From IMG/VR virus record IMGVR_UViG_3300018083_000073, positions 1 through 36,775 of that record: 36,775 bases of DNA; one strand, given 5' to 3'. The stretch's first letter is position 1. Each line of letters starts with the position of its first letter. Source of the stretch: a virus. A model generated the notes under the pieces. The model was not told the origin of the DNA. It did no database searches and worked only from the letters and a program-made list of their open reading frames with translations. This document shows, piece after piece, positions 23,937-30,341 of this stretch. Made by a program: the position numbers and the translations under genes.

Positions 23937-25856
23937 TCACTTGCGGTAGCGGCGGGTTTCAAACCCTTCAGCCTTGACCGGCAGGCCGGGGGCGAAGGAT
24001 GGTTGCACGGTCATGTAGTGGGTCAGGATGTTGAGCATACCGGGTGGGGTTTCGCACACAATCTCGTCATGCACGCGGAGTATCGGGTTAAACCGATTCG
24101 CACGCAAGCGCAGTACGCCCCCCATGAACACATCCCGCGCAACTGCCTGGGTGATGTTCTCCGCGAGCAGTCCGCCGTATAAACGACCGTACTTGAACCT
24201 TCCCCCGTAGATCAGTTCCTTGGTGGGGAGGTCTTCAGGCTTTTCCGGTGGGATCGTGACCACGCGCGGATTGAGATACCACAGCGCCCGCCCGGATGGC
24301 AGGATTGCGCGGACCCACGGGCCGGTGCGCTGGAACAGGATCGGCCCCGCTCGCGCGGTGTCCTGGCCGTAGACGGCGACGGCCCATATCGCTTCGTTGA
24401 GTTGCGCCCACCAGCGCACAATGTCAGGGTTGCTGTCCCGATAGGCGTAGATGATTTGCTTGGCGTCTTCCTCGGTGAGCATTACCCCACTCGCCTTGCA
24501 GAACGCCCGGAACTTCTTCCAGCCGCAGCCGTAGCCGCCCGACAGCACGCACACCTTTCCTACGGTGCGCTGGTTCTTGGTGATAGCCTCGGGGGCGATG
24601 TTGTAGATCGCGCTCGCCTGGATGCGGTACACATCCACGCCACGCCGGAAACCGTCGAGCAACACAGTCTCCCCGGCCAACCAAGCCAGCACCCGCGCCT
24701 CAATCTGCGACAGGTCGATGACGGTCAGCACCTTGCCCGGTGGAGCAACCAGCATGGGCCGCACCAAGGCGCTGTAGGTGGTCATGGGCGACCCATCGAC
24801 CAGGGCGATGAGTTCCGGGTCGGAGAGCATGTCCAGCCGGTCAGCCAGCGCGTCAACGTCGTTCACCAGCACGCCGCGCGGAAGGTTGCCTAGCTGCATC
24901 CTGGGGTGCGTGTCGCGCCCGGTGTGCGCGCCGTGGTAGATCAACTGCCCACGCACGCGGCCATCCCCTACGGAGCCATCACGCAGGGCGGCAAACTTGG
25001 ATGTGCTGGACTTCGCCAGTTCCAGCCGGATTTCGGCCACCCGGCGGGCGGGGCCGGTGAAGTCATCTAGCCGGTCTTCTAGCGTCTGTTTGGTGAGGTC
25101 ATCAAGTTCTTCACCCGCGTCGATGGCGAACCAGTCGCCCAACTTCTGTACCTGGGTGGAGTTTATACCGTTGGTGAGGGCGCGGATTTCCGTGCCGAGG
25201 TCGGTGGTGTGCTTGCCTAGTCCACGGATCGCGGCGAGTACCGCCAGCCGGTCCACCAGAATGCCCTCGTCGTTGGCTTCCTCGGTCGCTTCCCAAATCG
25301 CCTGTTCGGCGCGGGCCAGTTCCTTCAGGGGTAGCGCGTCGAGTAGTTCTTGCTCCACGCGAACGTCCTGGCCGCAGTAGTCGCCAAGGCGCACTAGCTC
25401 ATCGTGGGTAGGGGTGGGCAAGACCCCCTTCTTGTCGGGCTTGCAGAGCCGCATCATCAAGCGGTAGCCCTCGCTGTCCTTGTTCAGCGCGATCCGCATG
25501 TCCTTCGCCATCTGGTCGAGGCCGCCACGCAGACCGTGTGCGCGGCCCAAGGCGGCAGTGCAGCGCCAGCGGCTTAGGGGCGGGCAGGGGGGCAGGCCGA
25601 TGGTGTGGCCTAGCACCGTCCACATCACGCGCTCAAAGCCAGCGTTGAAGGCGTGGAAGGTGGTGCCGGGGAGCAGCGTGCCGGTATCGTCCAACCAGGG
25701 GGCGCGATGGTGCCGATCCCACTCGTAGGGCGGTGCGCCGTTTATACTGAGGCGGCACCGGAGAATCTTTGTGGAGGGGTCAGCAGCGTATACATGGACC
25801 CCGCATCGCTTTAGGTCCACACGGCTTTGAGACTCTAGGTCCAGGGACACTCGCAT
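23937..25856 (-). CDS. DNA polymerase, family A, with 3'-5' exonuclease domain
   Basis: 639 aa from ATG 25856 (GGAGAACCCC upstream; the frame opens 17 codons earlier). Copies the phage genome. The N-terminal exonuclease has SLDLES (Asp6, Glu8), HAFNAGFE near residue 68, and YCGQD (Tyr160, Asp164), so proofreading looks intact. Polymerase motifs: HTGRDTHPRMQLGNLPRG near 311-328, motif A DLSQIEAR with Asp381, motif B running from Arg430 through Lys434 to Tyr442-Gly443, and motif C VHDEIV with His596-Asp597-Glu598. No 5'-3' exonuclease domain is present. Three octamers lie in the gene (24177, 25161, 25740). A long structured gap separates it from the upstream DUF2815 gene. Confidence 0.95.
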   Translation of the reverse strand: MRVSLDLESQSRVDLKRCGVHVYAADPSTKILRCRLSINGAPPYEWDRHHRAPWLDDTGTLLPGTTFHAFNAGFERVMWTVLGHTIGLPPCPPLSRWRCTAALGRAHGLRGGLDQMAKDMRIALNKDSEGYRLMMRLCKPDKKGVLPTPTHDELVRLGDYCGQDVRVEQELLDALPLKELARAEQAIWEATEEANDEGILVDRLAVLAAIRGLGKHTTDLGTEIRALTNGINSTQVQKLGDWFAIDAGEELDDLTKQTLEDRLDDFTGPARRVAEIRLELAKSSTSKFAALRDGSVGDGRVRGQLIYHGAHTGRDTHPRMQLGNLPRGVLVNDVDALADRLDMLSDPELIALVDGSPMTTYSALVRPMLVAPPGKVLTVIDLSQIEARVLAWLAGETVLLDGFRRGVDVYRIQASAIYNIAPEAITKNQRTVGKVCVLSGGYGCGWKKFRAFCKASGVMLTEEDAKQIIYAYRDSNPDIVRWWAQLNEAIWAVAVYGQDTARAGPILFQRTGPWVRAILPSGRALWYLNPRVVTIPPEKPEDLPTKELIYGGRFKYGRLYGGLLAENITQAVARDVFMGGVLRLRANRFNPILRVHDEIVCETPPGMLNILTHYMTVQPSFAPGLPVKAEGFETRRYRK

Positions 25857-25955
25857 GGGGTTCTCCGAAAGCGGCGCGGAGGGTGGGTGCGCCGGTCGGG
25901 TCGGCACCTGAGAGAGCCGCCCGAATCCTTACCCACCCCCCGCACCTAGAAAAGA

Positions 25956-26031
25956 CCCCTAGCGGGCATCGCCCCGCGACCCCGATGCGGTCGGGGAACA
26001 TGCGCGGAGCGAGCCGCCTTCCCGCTAGGGG
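25956..26031 (-). repeat. Structured element 1: long inverted repeat with inner hairpins
   Basis: An outer 11-bp stem pairs CCCCTAGCGGG (25956-25966) with CCCGCTAGGGG (26021-26031). Inside are CCCCGA/TCGGGG (25980-25985 with 25991-25996, five-base loop), a possible CCGCG/CGCGG (25974-25978 with 26003-26007) and, as an alternative to the last, GCGG/CCGC (26004-26007 with 26014-26017). The pattern suggests a branched RNA in the leader of the polymerase gene, or a DNA site such as a replication origin. No coding frame in this gap looks real. Confidence 0.6.
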
Positions 26032-26046
26032 CACTACCTGTGCGGA

Positions 26047-26114
26047 GTGCCAGGGGGCACCTATCGCGGTCCCGTGTAGCGGTCCACCGCGATAGGGCTA
26101 CATCCCCCTGGCAC
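26047..26114 (-). repeat. Structured element 2: two-step hairpin with possible pseudoknot
   Basis: GTGCCAGGGGG (26047-26057) pairs with CCCCCTGGCAC (26104-26114), and inside it CCTATCGCGG (26060-26069) pairs with CCGCGATAGG (26087-26096). The 17-base apical loop contains TGTAGC (26075-26080), complementary to GCTACA (26097-26102) in the internal bulge, so a loop-bulge interaction is possible. It begins 11 bases after the DUF2815 stop in the direction of transcription. No T-run follows, so it is not an ordinary terminator. Confidence 0.65.
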
Positions 26115-26124
26115 CCCTGTTCGG

Positions 26125-26730
26125 CTAGATGAGGTCCGTTTCGTCGGTCGGCGTGCCTGCCGCCGCGCCGTCGCCCGAAAGGTCCACATCCTCGGGAGCG
26201 AGTTCGATTTTCTCGAAAGCGATGTTCGCCCCACCCTGGATCGGTTTGCCCCGGCCCCAACGCTGCACGCCGTTGATGCCGATGCCGACGCCCGTGTTGC
26301 CCGCCTTCTGGTAGGGGAACAGGGCGCAGAACACGCGAGCGTAGTCGCCGCTGGTGAAGTCCTCGGGGTTCGTGATTTCGCGCGTGGACTCGTCCACCAA
26401 GCGCGGCTTGCGACCGGCACGACCGTTGCAGAAGAAGTGCCCCGCGAAGTCCTCGTTGCCCTCGCGTTCCACATCGCCGTCACGCAGCGGATTGCGGATG
26501 CGACCGGCCTTGATGAGCGCCACCGCGTTGTCGCCCCAACGGGACTTGGCGCAGTCGATGATGGCTTGCTTCAGCACCTTGATGCCTTCCACATCCGTTT
26601 TCGGGATGAGGATGCAAGCGGAGTAGTGCGGTTCCCCCTGCCCGTTCATGGGCGCACGCGGGGTCAGGAGGTAGGGGTACGCGAGCCGCACGCGCCCCGT
26701 GGTTACGTCGATGTATTTGGCTTCCGACAT
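26125..26730 (-). CDS. DUF2815 protein, putative ssDNA-binding protein
   Basis: 201 aa. The start has a clear AAGGAACC upstream. The N-terminal VTTGRVRLAYPYLLTPRAPMNGQGEPHYSACILIPK pattern, with later IIDCAKSRWGD and LRDGD, is that of DUF2815, a phage family with an OB-like fold thought to bind single-stranded DNA. The C-terminus is acidic (DVDLSGDG ... TDETDLI), as is common for ssDNA-binding proteins that recruit partners through their tail. It sits between a nuclease and the polymerase, consistent with replication or recombination. Confidence 0.87.
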   Translation of the reverse strand: MSEAKYIDVTTGRVRLAYPYLLTPRAPMNGQGEPHYSACILIPKTDVEGIKVLKQAIIDCAKSRWGDNAVALIKAGRIRNPLRDGDVEREGNEDFAGHFFCNGRAGRKPRLVDESTREITNPEDFTSGDYARVFCALFPYQKAGNTGVGIGINGVQRWGRGKPIQGGANIAFEKIELAPEDVDLSGDGAAAGTPTDETDLI

Positions 26731-26791
26731 TAGCGTTGGTTCCTTCGTGATTGAAGTGGCGGCGGGTGATGCCCCGTCCGCAATGTGGAGA

Positions 26792-26974
26792 CTACAACGG
26801 GCTTTTCAGGATTGCAATAGCCCAACGAGACTTGTGCGAAGCGAAGCGACGGCCACCCCGCTTCTTGGTGCAGTGCGAGTTCGGTGATGCGCCACACTCG
26901 GGGCAAGTCACGGCGCGCACGGCATAGCGTTTATACCGTGCGCGTGCGCTGCCGCTGTGTTTATGCCCGCTCAC
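26792..26974 (-). CDS. Small zinc-ribbon-like protein
   Basis: 60 aa from GTG 26974, overlapping the DUF2800 stop (GTGA). Very basic. Contains VTCPECGASPNSHCTKKRGG, a Cys-x2-Cys-x7-Cys layout with a following Arg-rich stretch and His, resembling small zinc fingers found in phages next to nucleases. It probably binds DNA or RNA. An octamer at 26929 encodes Arg-Tyr-Lys-Arg, and a one-base variant, GTTTATGC, lies at 26959. Confidence 0.72.
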   Translation of the reverse strand: MSGHKHSGSARARYKRYAVRAVTCPECGASPNSHCTKKRGGRRFASHKSRWAIAILKSPL

Positions 26975-28104
26975 ACAAGGTCGCTCGGCAAGTCGAGCGG
27001 TTGGAAGTCGAGCAACGGCGGTCCCTTGTCGAGCGGCCCCGGATCGTTGAACTTGATGGCCCGCGAGGTCGGTACGTCGATGGTCACACCGGGCGGCAAC
27101 TTGGTGATTTTCTCCGCATCCGTGATCGACACCGGGCGCACCAACTTTATGCCGATTTCGGGTGGGAACGATGTGGCGATCCATTGAATCGCAGCGTCGT
27201 TGACCCATTCGCGCTTGGTCGGGTTGGGCTTGCCCATGAGGGTGCAACCGGGAATGGATGCTCCCAACTCCAACCGCGTGCGGACTTCAGCCTTGATCTT
27301 GTCGGCCCACGCTTCAAACGCCTTGAGCGAGCGGAACAGCACCGCGAGGTCCGTGTCCTCAAGCTCATGCAGCACCAGCGGTTGCACGGGCGGCATCAAG
27401 GCCATATCGCTAGCCCCAATCGCGTACTGCAACGGACAGATGGAACGCGCGGGACACCACTTGCATTGCGACCCCACGACCAGCGGCGCATCGGGGGCGC
27501 GGGCTTCAAGCGCGTGCTGGTGGTAGAACTCGGCCAGGGCGCGGAAGGCGTCTACGTCATCCCATTCTTCCCAATGAATGTCCGGGCTACTGAGGGGTTG
27601 CATGATGCCCAGGCGCACGCCGGTCACGCGCTCGACCAGTTCGATTGCGAGCAGCACGCCGAGTCCGTATAAACGCAGTTGATGGTTCCCCTTCGCGTAT
27701 ACGGGGGTAGCTCCACTCTTGTAGTCGATGACGGTCAGGATGCCGGTCTTGGGGTCGAAGTGGGTGAAGTCGATGGTGCCGAAACACCCGTCCTCTACGA
27801 AGGGCAGCGGGATGAGCCGTTCCGCCTCGTACCAGTTCGGGTCGGTGGTGTAGGGCATGAGGGCCGCAAGGTACGTCGATACGTTCGTGCGGTCATCCAC
27901 GGTGTAGACGTATCCCTCATGTTCGATCTTCTTCGCCATGCTGCCGCCCCGCAGCACATGATCGGCTAGGGCATGGTTGGCTTGGCCTGCCGTTGCCGCA
28001 GCACCCCCCTCGTCGGGGGGTGCCTTGGCAACGAGCGCGACGGAGCCGGGACAGTGGACCCAACGGTGTGCGCTGGACGGTCCAAGTTCGGCGTGCGCGC
28101 CCAT
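26971..28104 (-). CDS. DUF2800 nuclease, PD-(D/E)XK with Fe-S cysteines
   Basis: 377 aa. A RecB/Cas4-like nuclease. The core is visible: GTIDF with Asp112, then VIDYKSG with Asp127 and Lys129, then QLRLY with Gln142 and Tyr146. Cys18 in an early WVHCPGS and Cys214, Cys217 and Cys223 in CKWCPARSICP form the four-cysteine iron-sulfur staple seen in AddB/Cas4-type enzymes. In phages these proteins accompany DUF2815 and polymerase genes and probably process DNA ends for recombination. It starts three bases after the helicase stop. The octamer at 27667 lies over codons of the QLRLY motif. Confidence 0.9.
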   Translation of the reverse strand: MGAHAELGPSSAHRWVHCPGSVALVAKAPPDEGGAAATAGQANHALADHVLRGGSMAKKIEHEGYVYTVDDRTNVSTYLAALMPYTTDPNWYEAERLIPLPFVEDGCFGTIDFTHFDPKTGILTVIDYKSGATPVYAKGNHQLRLYGLGVLLAIELVERVTGVRLGIMQPLSSPDIHWEEWDDVDAFRALAEFYHQHALEARAPDAPLVVGSQCKWCPARSICPLQYAIGASDMALMPPVQPLVLHELEDTDLAVLFRSLKAFEAWADKIKAEVRTRLELGASIPGCTLMGKPNPTKREWVNDAAIQWIATSFPPEIGIKLVRPVSITDAEKITKLPPGVTIDVPTSRAIKFNDPGPLDKGPPLLDFQPLDLPSDLV

Positions 28105-28107
28105 GCC

Positions 28108-29910
28108 TTACTCCATCGCCGCGTTGATGGCTTCGATGGCCTCGGGGTAACGCTCCGGTGCCAGTTCGTTGCCGTGGGACACCTTGAGCGCATCCCACAC
28201 GCCCAGGAGCGAAGCGCGGCCACGCTTGGCGATCAGCGCCGTGGCAGCCGAGCGCACCGCGTCATAGGCCACGGTGGGAGCCGCAGCGCCGTTGCTGGCC
28301 TGGGCGACGGGAGCCGGGGGTGCGGCAGCAGGCGCAGGGGCCGCAGCAGCAGCGGGCGGGGTAGCGGCGGGCGGGGTCGCCTGGGGCGTTGCGGCCTTGC
28401 GCGGGCCACGGGGCGCACGCGGAGGCGCGGCAGGCTTGGGGGCCGCAGGGGTGGCAGCGGGGGCGACTTCGGGCGCGGCAGCGGGGGCCGGTGCCGGGGC
28501 GACCGCTGGTGTGGAGGCACCCACAGGCAGCAGGGGAACCTCGGTATAAACGCCTTCGGGGTCCAGCGTCTTGAGACAGTGGCCCACCTGACCCATGAGG
28601 ATGTGCAGCACATCCATCATGCCGCTGAGTCGGGCCAGCGCGTACACAGTTGCGGAATCGTCTTTCATATCGTGGTTTTCCTTGATGACTTGGGTGATGT
28701 TGCCTTGCTTGAAAAAGTTCGCTTCGATAACACGGTGGTCAATGCTCCCATTGATTGCAAGTATATCCGCAATCACGGGCCTTGTCGCTCCGATGCGGTG
28801 GCACCGATCAATCGCCTGCTCCATGCGGGCGGGTGTCCACTCGCCTTCTACGATGATAACGTGCCTCGCGGCGGTGAGTGTGATGACCTCCCCGGCTGCG
28901 GACGTTTGCCCCAGGAACACGCGCACCGTGGGGTCGCGCTGGAACCTATCTACCACAGTTTGACGCATCCGCGAAGAAACGGACCCGTCGATGCGAACGG
29001 GTTTATACGCGAGCAAGCCAGCTTCCAGCCCGTCGAGGACGCTCAAGTGGTGTGCGAATACCACCACCTTGTCAGACCCTTCCTCCAACTGGTCGATGAT
29101 GTAGCGCACGGCGGCGGGTATCTTCGCCTCGCCGCTCAGCTTCATCAGCGTGGACAGCCCTTCAAAGGCTACGGCGCTGCGATTCTTCGCGATTTGACTC
29201 GGGTCATAGATGCGCTCGCGCTCGTCCACGGGAAGGTCGAGCAGGATGAGCCGCTTCATCTTCGGCGGCAGATCAAGCACTGTGTCCTTCTCCACCCGGA
29301 ACATCCAGGGCGTGAGCAGTTCGCGCAGTTCATCCAGGCGGCTCGCGCCCGTGTAGTCCCACCCCCACTTGGAGAGCCACCCCGCTGCATAGCGCATCCC
29401 GAACTCATGCCGGTTGAGTCTGGTTGCTCCCAACGTGTGCAGCATGGGCCACAGTTCGATGGGGCGATTCGGCATGGGTGTGCCGCTCAACAGTAGGGCG
29501 CGATCCACACGCGGAATGAGCTTCATCGCGAACTTGCTGCGCTTGGTGTTGTGCCCCTTCAGGTAGTGGGATTCGTCAAAGATCACTGAGCCGAAGCGTT
29601 TATACTTGTCCGGGTGCAGCAGTGACCCGTAGCTCACGATCAGCACGTTGCCAGCGGGTAGGTCGAGTAGATGCTGGTGACGGCCCCCGCGCGCGATGTG
29701 CGTGGTAATCTCCGGTCGCCAAATCGCGAACTCGCGCTGCCAGTGGTATAGCGCGCTCGCAGGGACCACGACGAGGCCAGGGCGTGCGGACACATCAGCA
29801 TCGACGCACGACACGATGGTTTTGCCGGTGCCCTGCTCCATCGCGAGATAGGCTTTGGGCTTGGGCTTGCGCCAGCGAACCGCCTCGCCCTGGAACTTGT
29901 AAAGTGGCAT
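28108..29910 (-). CDS. SNF2-type helicase with long Ala/Pro linker and extra C-terminal domain
   Basis: 600 aa. An ATP-driven DNA translocase of the SNF2/SF2 type. Motif I is EQGTGKT (Thr31), motif II DESH (112-115), motif III SGTPMPNRP (142-150), and motif VI AIDRCHRIG (366-374). After the helicase core (ending about residue 410) comes a helical part, then about 85 residues of Ala and Pro with basic spots (about 448-532), and a terminal helical domain of about 55 residues (SAATALIAKRGRASLLGVWDALK). The last looks like the small C-terminal module often added to phage recombination proteins. Three octamers lie within. Its start faces the regulator gene across 47 bases. Confidence 0.9.
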   Translation of the reverse strand: MPLYKFQGEAVRWRKPKPKAYLAMEQGTGKTIVSCVDADVSARPGLVVVPASALYHWQREFAIWRPEITTHIARGGRHQHLLDLPAGNVLIVSYGSLLHPDKYKRFGSVIFDESHYLKGHNTKRSKFAMKLIPRVDRALLLSGTPMPNRPIELWPMLHTLGATRLNRHEFGMRYAAGWLSKWGWDYTGASRLDELRELLTPWMFRVEKDTVLDLPPKMKRLILLDLPVDERERIYDPSQIAKNRSAVAFEGLSTLMKLSGEAKIPAAVRYIIDQLEEGSDKVVVFAHHLSVLDGLEAGLLAYKPVRIDGSVSSRMRQTVVDRFQRDPTVRVFLGQTSAAGEVITLTAARHVIIVEGEWTPARMEQAIDRCHRIGATRPVIADILAINGSIDHRVIEANFFKQGNITQVIKENHDMKDDSATVYALARLSGMMDVLHILMGQVGHCLKTLDPEGVYTEVPLLPVGASTPAVAPAPAPAAAPEVAPAATPAAPKPAAPPRAPRGPRKAATPQATPPAATPPAAAAAPAPAAAPPAPVAQASNGAAAPTVAYDAVRSAATALIAKRGRASLLGVWDALKVSHGNELAPERYPEAIEAINAAME

Positions 29911-29957
29911 CGTCTGTCTTAGAGTGTGGACCCGCCTTCAATTAGAGCCGCTTTCAC
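29911..29957. promoter_or_regulatory. Divergent intergenic region, helicase / regulator
   Basis: A 47-base gap between two divergent start codons, so at least one promoter should lie in or near it. It contains an AT-rich CTTCAATTAGAG, the least GC-rich spot in the neighbourhood, but no convincing -35/-10 pair on either strand and no octamer. It is the natural place for control by the adjacent HTH protein. Confidence 0.45.
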
Positions 29958-30341
29958 ATGCCGAAGTCAAGCACCCCCATTACACTGCAAGACCGGGCGC
30001 AATCCATCCTCGCGGTGGAAGCCTGTATAAACAAACTCGGCGTGCGTGGCCTCGCCCGCGCGCTCAACACAACGACCGATGAGGTATACCGCTGGCGCAA
30101 ACTCGGCATCACGGTGATGGCGGCGATCCGTGCGGACGTTGTTGGTGTCTGCCCTAAGGAAACGCTGCGTCCCGATGTGTCGGTAGTTGGGTGGCAGCGT
30201 GAAATCTATCTGGCCCTGGCTGACGGCTCATTGACCGTTACCGGCGAGGGCGATTTGCGCCTCGGTACCTCCGCTGCGAAGCTCGCCGCACGCGAGCGTA
30301 TGCGCGAGCGCCGGGAAAGGATACGCAGTGACGAAGCCTAA
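29958..30341 (+). CDS. YdaS/Cro-like HTH regulator
   Basis: 127 aa. Residues about 17-50 (AVEACINKLGVRGLARALNTTTDEVYRW) form a helix-turn-helix, and the following CPKETLRPDV resembles the YdaS/Cro-type pattern, where a Leu-Arg-Pro-Asp step closes the domain. The C-terminal third is basic and helical. It is divergent from the helicase and overlaps the PrimPol start, so it probably controls the switch between the two replication operons. It is the only clear sequence-specific DNA-binding candidate for the genome-wide octamer, though that link is inference. Its own gene has an octamer at 30025, within the HTH coding region. Confidence 0.8.
   Translation: MPKSSTPITLQDRAQSILAVEACINKLGVRGLARALNTTTDEVYRWRKLGITVMAAIRADVVGVCPKETLRPDVSVVGWQREIYLALADGSLTVTGEGDLRLGTSAAKLAARERMRERRERIRSDEA

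Noticed and set aside
25780-26034. Minus-strand frame in the DUF2815-polymerase gap
   Set aside because: It covers structured element 1 and the polymerase start, has no ribosome-binding site, and the product looks random.
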